Counted from the first letter of the stretch, positions 10,008-18,724 are shown. The stretch: DNA of 64,000 bases from Nesterenkonia cremea (GCF_014642675.1 NZ_BMIS01000012.1:341-64340), one strand, 5' to 3'. Notes: generated by a model from the letters alone, not told the origin. Numbers and translations are program-made.

Positions 10008-10022
10008 CGGCGGCAAGCCTTA

Positions 10023-10038
10023 CAAACGTTATAGTTTG
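10023..10038 (+). promoter_or_regulatory. Promoter and probable TetR operator of the exporter gene
   Basis: CAAAC-GTTATA-GTTTG is an inverted repeat whose centre overlaps a -10 box TATAGT at 10030-10035. Eight bases later comes the GTG start at 10044, so the message is probably leaderless. The TetR encoded just downstream of the exporter is the natural candidate to bind here; that is inference. Confidence 0.55.
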
Positions 10039-10043
10039 ACCCT

Positions 10044-11642
10044 GTGAGCACCTTCTCCGAGTACCCCAGCGGACCGCTGTCCGGCCAGATGCCGGTGGTC
10101 AGCGCACCCGACGCCGACCCCCGCCTCAGCCGCACCCCGGAGCTCAGCCGCGGCCGACGTTGGACGGTGCTCGCACTGGTCTCCACGGGGCTGCTGCTGA
10201 TCTCCCTGGATATGACCATCCTGTACACGGCGCTGCCGGTGCTGACCTCCGATCTGGGCGCCAGCGCCTCTCAGCAGCTGTGGATCCTCAACATCTACCC
10301 GCTGTTCATGGCGGGCCTGCTGCCCGGTTCCGGCGCCCTGGGAGACCGGTTCGGGCATAAACGGATCTTCCAGGTCGGCCTGGTGATCTTCGGAGCGGCC
10401 TCAACCTGGGCGGCCTTCTCCACCGCACCGGAATCGCTGATCGGCGCCCGCGGGCTGCTCGCGGTGGGCGGGGCGCTCATGCTTCCCGCCACGCTGGCGC
10501 TGATCCGCATCACCTTCTCCCAGGTGCGCGAGCGCAACATCGCCATCGCGGTCTGGGCCGGCACCTTCACCCTGGGCATGGCGCTGGGCCCCATCGTCTC
10601 CGGCACGCTGCTGGAGTTCTTCTGGTGGGGCTCGGTCTTCCTGGTCAACGTGCCCATCGTCCTGGCCGCCTCAGTGCTGATGGCCCTGCTGGGCCCGGCC
10701 AACCTGGCCGACCCAGCCCGCCGCTGGGACGCGCTCTCCTCCGCCCAGGCTCTGGTGGGTCTGGCCGCAGCGGTGCTGGCCATCAAGACCTGGGCCGAGG
10801 CGCCGCTGAACTGGACCCTGGCGGTGGTCTCCACGGTGGTCGCCGTCGTGGTGCTGAGCCTGTTCAGCCGGCGCCAGCTGCGCCTGGCGCGCAGCACTGA
10901 GCCCCTGGTGGACTTCGCGATGTTCCGCAACGCCGGCTTCTCCGGCGGGTTCATCGGCGCGGGGCTGACCACCTTCCTGACCGCCGGAGTGCAGCTGGTG
11001 ATCACCCAGCGCTTCCAGCTGATGGAGGGCTTCACCCCGCTGCAGGCGGGATTGCTGGTGACCGCCGTCGCCGTCGGGTCAGTGCCCTTCACCCTGCTGG
11101 GCGGTGCGCTGCTGCACCGGCTGGGTCTGCTGCTGCTCATCGGCGGCGGCATGGGCCTGGCCGCGGTGGGCGCCACCGGTGCCGTGCTGGGCGCACTGGC
11201 GGATTCCCTGCCCGGCCTGGCCGCGGCTCTGGTGGTCATGGGAGCGGGCATGGGCTGTTCGGTCTCCGTTGCCTCCACCGCGATCATGGGCAACGTCCCG
11301 CCGCATCGGGCCGGGATGGCGGCCTCCACCGAGGAGGTCTCCTACGAGTTCGGCAATCTGCTGGGCGTGGCCCTGCTGGGCGGGCTGCTGACCCTGGTCT
11401 ACACCCGCATGCTGGTGCTGCCCGAGGGTGCGGGGGAGTGGGCCTCCGCCTCGCCGTCGGGAGCATTGTCCTCCGGGGACGAGGCCGTCACCGCGGCCGC
11501 CGCGGCGGCCTTCGACGATGCGTATCTGGTGGTGCTGGTCGCTGTTGCGGTGGTCACCGCTCTGGGCGCAGCCGGCGTCTCCTGGATCCTGCGCCGCTAC
11601 ACCCCGGGCACCGAGTCCCAGGAATACCCCGACAACCACTGA
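10044..11642 (+). CDS. DHA2-family multidrug MFS transporter (14 TM)
   Basis: 532 residues, the length of the 14-helix DHA2 drug:proton antiporters. The first helix carries SLDMTILYTALP, the DHA2 motif around the conserved Asp, and the helix 2-3 loop has GALGDRFGHKR (motif A). Helix 5 has the antiporter motif C-like stretch GTFTLGMALGPIVSG. The substrate cannot be told; relatives export quaternary ammonium compounds and antibiotics. The gene starts with GTG and has no ribosome site. A TetR-type regulator gene follows 7 bases after the stop, probably co-transcribed. Confidence 0.9.
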   Translation: MSTFSEYPSGPLSGQMPVVSAPDADPRLSRTPELSRGRRWTVLALVSTGLLLISLDMTILYTALPVLTSDLGASASQQLWILNIYPLFMAGLLPGSGALGDRFGHKRIFQVGLVIFGAASTWAAFSTAPESLIGARGLLAVGGALMLPATLALIRITFSQVRERNIAIAVWAGTFTLGMALGPIVSGTLLEFFWWGSVFLVNVPIVLAASVLMALLGPANLADPARRWDALSSAQALVGLAAAVLAIKTWAEAPLNWTLAVVSTVVAVVVLSLFSRRQLRLARSTEPLVDFAMFRNAGFSGGFIGAGLTTFLTAGVQLVITQRFQLMEGFTPLQAGLLVTAVAVGSVPFTLLGGALLHRLGLLLLIGGGMGLAAVGATGAVLGALADSLPGLAAALVVMGAGMGCSVSVASTAIMGNVPPHRAGMAASTEEVSYEFGNLLGVALLGGLLTLVYTRMLVLPEGAGEWASASPSGALSSGDEAVTAAAAAAFDDAYLVVLVAVAVVTALGAAGVSWILRRYTPGTESQEYPDNH

Positions 11643-11649
11643 GGTCCCT

Positions 11650-12201
11650 ATGCGACAGTCCAAGCGAACCCTGATCCTCGAAGCCGGCAGCCGGGTGGTC
11701 CAGCGCGACGGCGTCACCGCGCTGACCTACGAGTCCGTGGCCCAGGAGGCAGGGGTCACCAAGGGCGGGCTGCTGTACCACTTCCCCTCGCGCGATGCCC
11801 TGCTGCTGGCGCTGCACGAGCATGTGGCCGGGCGGTGGGAGGCCGCCATGGAGGCCGACGCCGGCGGTCCGGCAGGGGAGGTCGACGCCGAGTCCCGCTT
11901 CCTCGCCTACGCCCGACTCCACGACACCCCGGCCCGGGCCGAGCTGCTGCTGATGCTGGAGGCCAGCGAGGATGAGGCGGCCGGCGCGGTGTGGGATGCA
12001 GTGCATCATCGCTGGGCGCCGCCGGTTCCGGAGCGGGGAGCTTCTCGTGCTGGGGCTGACGACGCTGAGGTCCGGGCCTTCCTGGCTCGGCTGGCCGCCG
12101 ACGGATTCTGGCTCTACGAGGCTCTGGAGGGACAGGGCCTGGATGAGGGGCTGCGCGAGCGCCTGCTGCGCGAGATGCTCCGGATGACCTCCGGCGACTG
12201 A
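11650..12201 (+). CDS. TetR/AcrR-family transcriptional regulator
   Basis: 183 residues. The N-terminal helix-turn-helix covers about residues 5-50 (ILEAGSRVVQRDGVTALTYESVAQEAGV, then GGLLYHFPSRDALL), and a ligand-binding helical domain follows. It is probably a repressor of the adjacent exporter and of itself, released by an exported compound. The ATG at 11650 follows GAGG closely and lies 7 bases after the exporter stop; the longer frame from 11428 overlaps the exporter and is not used. Confidence 0.92.
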   Translation: MRQSKRTLILEAGSRVVQRDGVTALTYESVAQEAGVTKGGLLYHFPSRDALLLALHEHVAGRWEAAMEADAGGPAGEVDAESRFLAYARLHDTPARAELLLMLEASEDEAAGAVWDAVHHRWAPPVPERGASRAGADDAEVRAFLARLAADGFWLYEALEGQGLDEGLRERLLREMLRMTSGD

Positions 12202-12278
12202 GGGCCGGGTGCGAGGGGCTGCTGCTGCTCCGGCACCGGGCTTGCACAGCTGGTTCAGGTCGCCACGCCCGGCAGGGC

Positions 12279-12287
12279 TGTGGACAA
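12279..12287 (-). other. Single DnaA-box-like 9-mer
   Basis: TGTGGACAA is the reverse complement of TTGTCCACA, the actinobacterial DnaA box. It lies alone in a 159-base gap, with no cluster, AT-rich stretch or dnaA/dnaN genes nearby, so it is not an origin. It could be a titration or regulatory site, or chance. Confidence 0.3.
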
Positions 12288-12360
12288 GGGTGGTCGCGTC
12301 CCTGCACAGCGGTGCTCATCCTCGGTAGGCTGGGCGCACCCCTACCGACCAGGAGTGATG

Positions 12361-12738
12361 ATGACCGAGGAGACCCGCCGCGCGCGGAGCACCGCTGAGG
12401 AGTCGGAGACGCCCTTCGGCCGGTCGCGTGCTGAGCGTTGGTTCTTCGGCGACGTCGTCAAGACGCCGACACGGGCGAAGTTCCACATCGGGTGGTCGAT
12501 CGTCGTCTTCGTGATCTTCTTCTACAACTCGATGAGCTTCTACCCGCCTGATGGGGTCGCTTCGAGCGTGTTCTTCGTCCTGCACTTGGCGTTCACGGCG
12601 TTCCTCATCCCCTTCGGCATGGTGATCTGTGTGAAGCATCACGAGCTCACGGAGCAGGGCTTCTACGCCCGGCAGGCCGAGAGGAAGCGTGCCGCTCGCC
12701 GAGCTTCCACTGTGGGTGCAGGTTTCCACGCCCGATAG
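12361..12738 (+). CDS. Small membrane protein, two predicted helices
   Basis: 125 residues, not recognised as a named family. An acidic and basic N-terminal cytoplasmic segment of about 40 residues is followed by two hydrophobic helices (IGWSIVVFVIFFYN and VFFVLHLAFTAFLIPFGMVI) joined by a short YPPDG loop, then a basic tail rich in Arg/Lys. The start is one of two adjacent ATG codons (12358 or 12361) after AGGAG; 12361 gives the better spacing. It stands alone between the TetR gene and the convergent VUT transporter gene. Confidence 0.6.
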   Translation: MTEETRRARSTAEESETPFGRSRAERWFFGDVVKTPTRAKFHIGWSIVVFVIFFYNSMSFYPPDGVASSVFFVLHLAFTAFLIPFGMVICVKHHELTEQGFYARQAERKRAARRASTVGAGFHAR

Positions 12739-12820
12739 GTGTGTGGACGAGGGAATCGATGGTGGAACTCCCGACGCCGGCCAGCGCAGTCCCGAAGTTC
12801 GCAGCCCCCGGTGCCCCGCC

Positions 12821-13573
12821 TCAGCCCTGGTAGCTGGGCTCGCGACGCTTCAGCGCCCGCACCACGGTGAAGGTGACTGGGAACAGGATGAACTCCACCA
12901 GGCACTTATAGACCACACCGAGCACCACGTAGCTGCCGAACTCGCCCCAGCTCATCAGCGGGAACAGGTCCACACCGGGGATGACGTTGAGGATCATCGG
13001 CACGGTGCTGAAGGCGATCAGGCCGAAGATCGCGGTGTCCAGGGTCTGGCCGAAGACGGTGGAGGACATGATGCGCGCCCACAGGCCGGATTCGCCGAAG
13101 CGCCGCTTCACCCAGACGATCACCATGCTGTTCATCAGCTGCCCCACCAGGAAGCCGGCCAGAGAGGCCACCAGGATCCGGATGTAGATCCCGTCCCAGC
13201 CGAAGAGCACCTCGAAGGCCTCCTGGTTCTCCGCATCGCCCAGGGCGGGGGAGGCGGTGACCAGGCCGAAGACCGCCGCGCCGATCACCATCACTGCGAA
13301 GCCCACCAGCACCGCGCGCATGGCCGCCCGGAAACCGTAGACCTCGGAGATGATGCCGCCCAGGAGGTAGGTCAGTGGGAAGAGGAAGACGCCACCGTCG
13401 ACCACCCAGCCGCCGAAGTCCATCTGCTTGGTCGCCGCGATGTTGGAGATCAGATAGAACGCCGCCAGCAGGGAGACCAGCACGGCGTAGAACTGGCTGC
13501 CCGGATGCGCGAAGGAGGCGCTGCTCCGCTCTGATGAGGAGCACTCGGCGGACTCAGGTTCGGAGGAGGTCAT
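12821..13573 (-). CDS. VUT-family (YhhQ-like) queuosine-precursor transporter
   Basis: 250 residues with about six to seven membrane helices. It has the family pattern AAFYLISNIAATKQ in helix 1, FLFPLTYLLGGIISEVYG in helix 2 and the later stretch STVFGQTLDTAIFGLIAF. Characterised YhhQ proteins import preQ0/preQ1 or queuine. It starts 29 bases after the fused EcfA gene behind GGAAAGGA and is the last gene of the minus-strand operon that begins with a nucleoside hydrolase. A plausible job is to supply a 7-deazaguanine base to tRNA-guanine transglycosylase; no tgt gene is in the window. Confidence 0.85.
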   Translation of the reverse strand: MTSSEPESAECSSSERSSASFAHPGSQFYAVLVSLLAAFYLISNIAATKQMDFGGWVVDGGVFLFPLTYLLGGIISEVYGFRAAMRAVLVGFAVMVIGAAVFGLVTASPALGDAENQEAFEVLFGWDGIYIRILVASLAGFLVGQLMNSMVIVWVKRRFGESGLWARIMSSTVFGQTLDTAIFGLIAFSTVPMILNVIPGVDLFPLMSWGEFGSYVVLGVVYKCLVEFILFPVTFTVVRALKRREPSYQG

Positions 13574-13602
13574 CAGGGTCCTTTCCGTTCAGGATGTGGT
13601 GG

Positions 13603-15297
13603 TCAGTGGTCGTGGTCCGGCCCGCGATCCTGCGGCGCCAGCCGGAGGCGTCGGTGCGCGATCTGCTCGGCCCAGGCCTGGTCATGGGTGGTGGTCAGTA
13701 CGGCGGCCCCGGCCTCGGCCACCGTGCGCAGCAACCGGCTCAGCCGCTCCATCCCGGCCTGGTCACGGCCCAGGGTGGGCTCATCCAGCAGCAGAACCTG
13801 CGGACGCAGCAGCAGCGCCGTGGCGATCACCAGGTCCTTCTGCCGAGCGGGGGAGAGGTCATAGGGGTGCGACTCCGCCGCCTCGGTCAGCCCGGTGCGC
13901 TCCAGCAGCTGCGCGACGACGCCGGCCCGTGCGGACCGAACAGCGGCACGGTCCCGACGGCGGTGGCGCGGCAGCGGCACGGAACGCTCCAGCTCTGCAC
14001 GGACTGTGGAGGCCGAGAGCTGCGCGCTCGGGTCCTGGCCCACCCAGGCCAGAGTCCCCGCGCGGCGGTGGGCCGGCAGGTCGTCCAGGGCCAGGTCCGG
14101 TCCATCGGTCTGCCCGATCTGAGGTTGTCCGGTCCAGGTCTGCCCAGCCACGTCCTGCCCAGCCACGTCCTGCCCAGTCCGGTCCGCTTCAGCCCGGACG
14201 GGCCTGGCCCGGATTGAGCCGGTGATCTCGGCCTCCCGGTCCAGCAGCCCGGCCAGGGCGCGCAGCAGCGTGGACTTGCCCGATCCGTTCGGCCCCTCCA
14301 GGGCGACGATCTCGGCCGGAGCCAGCTCCAGCCGGAAATCCTCGAGGATGGGGGTGCCCCCGCGGGAGACGCTGAGCTTCTCCACGGAGAGCAGCGGGGG
14401 CGCAGCCTCGCCGGTCTCCCCGCTGCCCGATGTGTTGAGATCCCGGGAACTGGGCTCGGCGTCGGGGTCTTTCTCCGGAACTGAACACATCGGCGGAAGC
14501 TGGGGCTCAGACTGCGACTGACGCGGCAGAGTGCACCACACGCCGTGATCCTCCAGGGAGTCCTCGTCCTCGCAAGCCTCCACCAGCCGACCCTTCCGCA
14601 GGAAGGCCCGGCGCTCGCCGGCCGCACTGAGCTCATCCTCCTGGTGGCCAGCGATCAGCACAGCGCCGCCGTCCCGGCAATACTGCCGCAGTCCCTGAAG
14701 CAGAAGCCCTCGGGCCCGCCCATCCAGGGAGAGCCCCGGCTGATCCAGCACCAGCAGCTCAGGGCGCAGCCCCAGCAGCCCGGCCAGGGCCACGATCTGC
14801 CGCTCTCCGCCGGAGAGCGTATCCAGCCGCCGGTCCAACAGGTGTTCCCCGCCGAGCGCGGCCAGCGCCGCCTCCGCCGCGGCATCGGAGGCACGCCGCC
14901 CCTGGTCCGCAGACCCAGTTCTCGCGACAGAACCAGCCGTCAGGAACCGCCCGGGCAGCCGCAGCTCATCGCGCACATAGCTGGTCATCCCGGTCTGCTG
15001 GGCCTCGGGGTCATCGCCCAACATCACGAGGCCGGCCCCTGCCGCACTGGCTCGGCGGGTGCCGCTCATCCTGCCCCGGTCCTCCAGGAGTCCTGCGGCC
15101 AGCCGGCAGAGCGTGGAGATCCCGGAGCCCTGCGGGCCCAGCACCGCCACCATCTGCCCGGGGAGGATCTGCAGGTCCACGCCGCTCAGCGCAGCCGACT
15201 CCGCACCGCGATGGTGGAAGCCCGCCCCGGCCAGCTCCAGCACAGGCGCGGCCCTCTCCTGCCTGGAACTCGCCAGCCCAGCTTCATCATCACGCAC
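13603..15297 (-). CDS. Fused EcfA-EcfA ATPase of an ECF transporter, one half degenerate
   Basis: 564 residues: two ABC ATPase domains in one chain. NBD1 has GPQGSGIST at 54-62, where the Walker A lysine is Ile60, a canonical LSGGE signature at 161-165, and LDQP at 184-187, where the catalytic Glu is Gln186. NBD2 has an intact GPNGSGKST (335-343), intact LLDEP (503-507) and His538, but a poor signature LSPARQ (481-486). In the sandwich dimer this makes one fully canonical site and one fully degenerate site. The GTG at 15297 follows AGAAGG and overlaps ecfT by 8 bases; GTG 15306 is an alternative. A 15-bp tandem duplication around 14146-14175 repeats AGQDV in the NBD2 linker. Confidence 0.88.
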   Translation of the reverse strand: MRDDEAGLASSRQERAAPVLELAGAGFHHRGAESAALSGVDLQILPGQMVAVLGPQGSGISTLCRLAAGLLEDRGRMSGTRRASAAGAGLVMLGDDPEAQQTGMTSYVRDELRLPGRFLTAGSVARTGSADQGRRASDAAAEAALAALGGEHLLDRRLDTLSGGERQIVALAGLLGLRPELLVLDQPGLSLDGRARGLLLQGLRQYCRDGGAVLIAGHQEDELSAAGERRAFLRKGRLVEACEDEDSLEDHGVWCTLPRQSQSEPQLPPMCSVPEKDPDAEPSSRDLNTSGSGETGEAAPPLLSVEKLSVSRGGTPILEDFRLELAPAEIVALEGPNGSGKSTLLRALAGLLDREAEITGSIRARPVRAEADRTGQDVAGQDVAGQTWTGQPQIGQTDGPDLALDDLPAHRRAGTLAWVGQDPSAQLSASTVRAELERSVPLPRHRRRDRAAVRSARAGVVAQLLERTGLTEAAESHPYDLSPARQKDLVIATALLLRPQVLLLDEPTLGRDQAGMERLSRLLRTVAEAGAAVLTTTHDQAWAEQIAHRRLRLAPQDRGPDHDH

Positions 15298-16114
15298 TGG
15301 AATCACCTTCTGCCCGCAGCTCGATCCCCACCAGAGACAACAGATCCCCCGCAGTGGGCAGCACCAGAACACCCGCCACCGACGCCGTCACCAGGCCCAC
15401 GCTGAGCAGCGGTGCTGCCCAGCGCAGCAGCCGCTGGGGGCCGGCGTCGTGGTGATCCTGCAGCGGGGCTGGCCGTGCCGAACGCCCGAACCCGCGCTGG
15501 GTGAGGGTGTCGTGGCGCTGATCCAGCTGAACCAGTGCGGCGGTGAACAGTCCGCCGAGGATCCCGGGCAGCAGGCGCAGCCGCACTGAGAGCCGCTCGG
15601 TGTCCCAGCCGCGGGCGGCACGGGCGGTCAGGGCCTCGGCGGTGCGACGCCGCAGCAGCGGGATCAGGCTCATCGCCGCGGAGCAGACATAGGCGATGCT
15701 CAGGGGCAGGCGAAGCCGCAGCATCCCGTCGAAGACCCGGGCGGCGTCGGCGCTGAAGGCGAAGAGCGCGCAGACTCCGATCATCGCGGCCACCCGCAGC
15801 CACAGCTGCAGTGCCACGGCCAGGCCCTCCGCGGTGGCCGCGGCCGGTCCCGCGCTCCAGAGCACGGTGACCTCCTGCCCCGGGTAGAAGAGTCCCTGGA
15901 TGATGCCCACCATGATCAGCATGGGACCGGCCAGCACTGTCAGCGTGAGCAGCCAGCGCGCCAGGCTGACTGAGGAGGACAGCACAGCCCAGGCCGCGGC
16001 GCACAGCAGCACAGCGGCCGGAATCAGGGGTGAGGGGATCCCGAAGACCACCAGCAGTCCGCACAGCAGCAGGACCAGCTCAGTGGCGGGATGCAGCCCG
16101 TTCGGACGGGGCAT
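15290..16114 (-). CDS. EcfT transmembrane coupling protein
   Basis: 274 residues with about five to six hydrophobic helices. The cytoplasmic coupling helices carry the Ala-Arg-Gly signatures of EcfT: TARAARGW at about 190, and RGFGRSARP further on. EcfT links the substrate-binding S component to the ATPases and toggles it in the membrane. It begins one base after the S-component stop and overlaps the ATPase start, so S, T and A are made as a dedicated group I ECF module rather than sharing a general energiser. Confidence 0.88.
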   Translation of the reverse strand: MPRPNGLHPATELVLLLCGLLVVFGIPSPLIPAAVLLCAAAWAVLSSSVSLARWLLTLTVLAGPMLIMVGIIQGLFYPGQEVTVLWSAGPAAATAEGLAVALQLWLRVAAMIGVCALFAFSADAARVFDGMLRLRLPLSIAYVCSAAMSLIPLLRRRTAEALTARAARGWDTERLSVRLRLLPGILGGLFTAALVQLDQRHDTLTQRGFGRSARPAPLQDHHDAGPQRLLRWAAPLLSVGLVTASVAGVLVLPTAGDLLSLVGIELRAEGDSSA

Positions 16115-16945
16115 TCAGCCTGTGGGCAGCGAATGCCGGGTGAAGGGATGCCGTCCCAGCAGGCGCAGCGGCAGCGCACGCAGCACCAGCAGGGCCAGCA
16201 GGAAGATCAGCGCCTTATCGGCGGTGTCGGAGAGCAGGCTCTGCAGCGTGGTCGCATAGAGCATCTCCAGTCCGGCGGCCTGCATCGTGGCCACCACACC
16301 GCCGGTCCCGACGCCGAGCCCGCCGCCGAAGACGAAGGCGGCCACCGGCGCGCCCAGCGCACCTGCCGGGATGCCCGCCACCAGGCCGATCAGCACCGCG
16401 GACCAGATGGCGCGGAAGGCGCCGATCCGGGCGGCCCAGCCGGCGGCGGCGCCGATGAAGGCGGCCCCTGCGGTGAAGGCGATGACGGTTGGGTTGATGG
16501 TCACGCCCCAGATGACATTGGTGAGGACCCCGGTCAGCGCTCCGGCGGCGGGCCCGGCGATCACGCCGACCACCACGGAGCCCAGGGCGTCCAGGTAGAG
16601 GGGGATGGGGGTCATCGTGCCGACGATCTGTCCGACCACGATGTTCAGCGCGATGGCCGCGGGCATCAGCGCGAGGAAGCTGCGCGGGATCAGCGGGAGG
16701 GCGCCGGCGGCGATCAGCAGGCCGCCGGTCAGATAGCCGAGCATCACCCAGAGAGTGGTGTGCCCGAGGTCGTGGCCCAGAGTGGCGGGCTGGGTCATCA
16801 GCACCGTGACATAGGTGGCGATGATGGCGGCGGCTCCGGCGGCCACCAGGGCGTGTGCCCACAGCGGGGCGGGGATCGTGGTTTCTCCGGGATCCGCGGC
16901 CGTGGCGGCGGACCCCTGCCCAGAGGCGCTGGCAGGGGAGGTCAT
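16115..16945 (-). CDS. ECF transporter S component (QrtT-like candidate)
   Basis: 276 residues with about seven hydrophobic segments after a 35-residue polar N-terminus. Typical S-component features are the stretch GTMTPIPLYLDALGSVVVGVIAGPAAGALTG split by short loops, followed by a TNVIWGVTINP segment. The ATG at 16945 overlaps the nucleoside hydrolase stop by 4 bases. Specificity is not readable from motifs. The linked nucleoside hydrolase and VUT transporter suggest a nucleoside or base ligand, possibly queuosine/queuine. Thiamine precursors or other nucleosides remain possible. Confidence 0.75.
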   Translation of the reverse strand: MTSPASASGQGSAATAADPGETTIPAPLWAHALVAAGAAAIIATYVTVLMTQPATLGHDLGHTTLWVMLGYLTGGLLIAAGALPLIPRSFLALMPAAIALNIVVGQIVGTMTPIPLYLDALGSVVVGVIAGPAAGALTGVLTNVIWGVTINPTVIAFTAGAAFIGAAAGWAARIGAFRAIWSAVLIGLVAGIPAGALGAPVAAFVFGGGLGVGTGGVVATMQAAGLEMLYATTLQSLLSDTADKALIFLLALLVLRALPLRLLGRHPFTRHSLPTG

Positions 16946-18006
16946 CGTGGTCCTCTCGTCAGGGATGCGGTCAGGTGGTTGAGGAAGGTCTCGGCGTCGA
17001 TGCTGCGTATGATCTCGGCGGTGGCGGGAAGGTCCCAGCGGCCCAGCCAATCCGCGACGGTCTCACCGCGGGTCAGCGTTCCGGTCAGTTCGACGCCGAC
17101 CGGCGCCAGGGCGCTCTCAGCCCAAGGGATTATGCCGGGTTCCGGGCGGGCTGGCGAATTGCGCGCCCACTCCACGGCGGCGGCCAGGACGTAGGGGTCG
17201 TGGATATGGGCCAGGTATCCGTGGCCGTCGGCCTGGTGGAACTCGAAGTAGAAGCGCAGCGCCTCGGCCAGCTGAGTCAGGAAGGCGGCCCACTGAGGGG
17301 AGGTCGCCGCCGAGGTGATCTGCTCCAGGCGCTGCGGGGTCAGCGCTACGGCCTCGGTGGCCTCGATGGGCCCGATCACCGGCAGGTGGGCGCCGTCGTG
17401 CTGGGCGGCCTCTCCGAAGGCGTCGAGCACGCGCTGGGCGGCCTCGGGGTCGTAGGTGATGTTCCATTCGGTGGTGGGCCGGGTGTTGCCGCGGTGGTTG
17501 AAGGCCCCGCCCATGATGAACAGCCGCCGGATCAGCCGCGGCAGCTCGGGCTCCAGGTCCAGGGCGAGGGCCAGATTGGTGCAGGGGCCGGTCACGACGC
17601 CGATCAGCTCGCTCGGGTGCTGCCGGGCCGCCTCCACCCAGGCCCGGGCGGCGTCGGGGGAGGTGCTGCTGGGTGAGTCGCTGCTCTCGGAGGGTTGGGG
17701 GCCGGCGTCGGGAAGGGGGATCTGGGGGAGCTGGGCGTAGCCCACGCCGGTGTCCCCGTGGGTCTCCTCGGCGTAGTCGCTGGTCTCGGCCAGCGGATGC
17801 TCGGCGCCGATGTGCACCGGGAGGTCGCGGCGGCCGGCCAGCTCGAGCCATCCCAGCGTGTTCTTCGCGACCTGCGCGGTGGAGACGTTGCCGCCGCTGG
17901 CTGCGATGCCGGTGATCGTCACATCGGGTCGACAGAAGAGGTAGCCCAGGGCGACGGCGTCGTCGATGCCGGGGTCACAGTCCAGGAACAGCGGGATGGA
18001 GGTCAT
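16942..18006 (-). CDS. Inosine-uridine-type nucleoside hydrolase (QueK-like candidate)
   Basis: 354 residues. It should cleave the N-glycosidic bond of a ribonucleoside to give base and ribose. The calcium-binding signature DCDPGIDDAVAL starts at about residue 8, with the later conserved blocks TGPCTNLALAL, MGGAF and EWNITYDPEAA. A Ser/Pro-rich insert lies at about 115-130. It heads the ECF/VUT operon. In Clostridioides difficile a hydrolase of this superfamily (QueK) releases queuine from queuosine and is linked to an ECF transporter. By analogy that is the preferred reading here; generic purine or pyrimidine salvage is the alternative. The ATG at 18006 is chosen over 18060, which adds a basic non-conserved head. 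Confidence 0.85.
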   Translation of the reverse strand: MTSIPLFLDCDPGIDDAVALGYLFCRPDVTITGIAASGGNVSTAQVAKNTLGWLELAGRRDLPVHIGAEHPLAETSDYAEETHGDTGVGYAQLPQIPLPDAGPQPSESSDSPSSTSPDAARAWVEAARQHPSELIGVVTGPCTNLALALDLEPELPRLIRRLFIMGGAFNHRGNTRPTTEWNITYDPEAAQRVLDAFGEAAQHDGAHLPVIGPIEATEAVALTPQRLEQITSAATSPQWAAFLTQLAEALRFYFEFHQADGHGYLAHIHDPYVLAAAVEWARNSPARPEPGIIPWAESALAPVGVELTGTLTRGETVADWLGRWDLPATAEIIRSIDAETFLNHLTASLTRGPR

Positions 18007-18023
18007 GACCCCATTCTGACGGG

Positions 18024-18087
18024 TCGAGCGGGGTTTCTGCCCTTTCCGGCCGTTCCTCACGGTCAGAAGGGTTGAAACCCCGCTCGA
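18024..18087. terminator. Long inverted repeat after the secreted-protein gene
   Basis: A 14-bp perfect outer stem (TCGAGCGGGGTTTC at 18024-18037, complement at 18074-18087) encloses a second short stem CCCTT/AAGGG and a loop of about 20 bases. It lies between a minus-strand stop at 18112 and the next start at 18006, so termination is likely although there is no T-run. It resembles the hairpin at 18725-18791 in layout and sequence. Confidence 0.6.
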
Positions 18088-18111
18088 ATCAGGAGAACTG
18101 CTTGGGCCGGA

Positions 18112-18594
18112 TCAGAAGACCGGCTCGAAGGGCTGCACGACGGTGAAGACCTCCTCATAGAGCTCGACCTGCTCCTCGGTCCCCGACTCGGGCGGGCCCA
18201 CGGACAGCTGGCCGTCGGAGTCCTCGTAGACGAAGAACTGGACGCTCTCGACCTCCCCGTCAGGGCCAGAGAAGTAGAAGGACTGGTCAGCCTGCCCGAA
18301 GTAGTCGCCCTTGGCGAGCTCCTCCAGGTCCACGGTCACCTCGGAGTCGCGGGTGTCTCCGTCGGTGAGCACAGCGTCGGTGCCGACGTAGGAGATGCCC
18401 CAGTCGTAGGACTCGGCGTCGCCCTCCCACTCGAAGGTCAGCTCCTGGCTGTCCAGGGTGGCGCTGAGGGAGGTCTCCAGGTGGTCCTCCTGCTCGGCGG
18501 AGCCGGCGGCCGCTGCCGGAGCTGCGGCGGACAGGGTGAGGGCTCCGGCTGCTGCGGCAGAGATCCAGATGCCGTTGGTCGTACGAGTGGCCAT
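18112..18594 (-). CDS. Secreted acidic protein, unrecognised
   Basis: 160 residues. A Sec signal peptide (basic MATRTTNG start, hydrophobic Ala-rich core) ends at an AAAAG site near residue 30. The mature part is strongly acidic, has no cysteine and looks beta-rich, with alternating short hydrophobic strands (ELTFEWEGDAESYDWGISYVG). I cannot name a family. The ATG at 18594 is preceded by GGAGCGTG; the longer frame to 18669 has a basic, signal-less head. The gene stands alone, flanked on both sides by related long hairpins, and is transcribed the same way as its neighbours. Confidence 0.65.
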   Translation of the reverse strand: MATRTTNGIWISAAAAGALTLSAAAPAAAAGSAEQEDHLETSLSATLDSQELTFEWEGDAESYDWGISYVGTDAVLTDGDTRDSEVTVDLEELAKGDYFGQADQSFYFSGPDGEVESVQFFVYEDSDGQLSVGPPESGTEEQVELYEEVFTVVQPFEPVF

Positions 18595-18724
18595 AGCGTG
18601 GTCACGCTCCGTTCGTCTCGACTGCGTCGGCCGCCTCCCACGCTCCCCGACCGAGCGCGCTCGGAACAAGAGGTGTCAGGGAAAAGCCCCATAACGATGC
18701 TGTCACGACGGCGTCCGAATGCAG

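Noticed and set aside
12202-12360. Replication origin signal
   Set aside because: Only one DnaA-box-like 9-mer and no origin genes or AT-rich region nearby.
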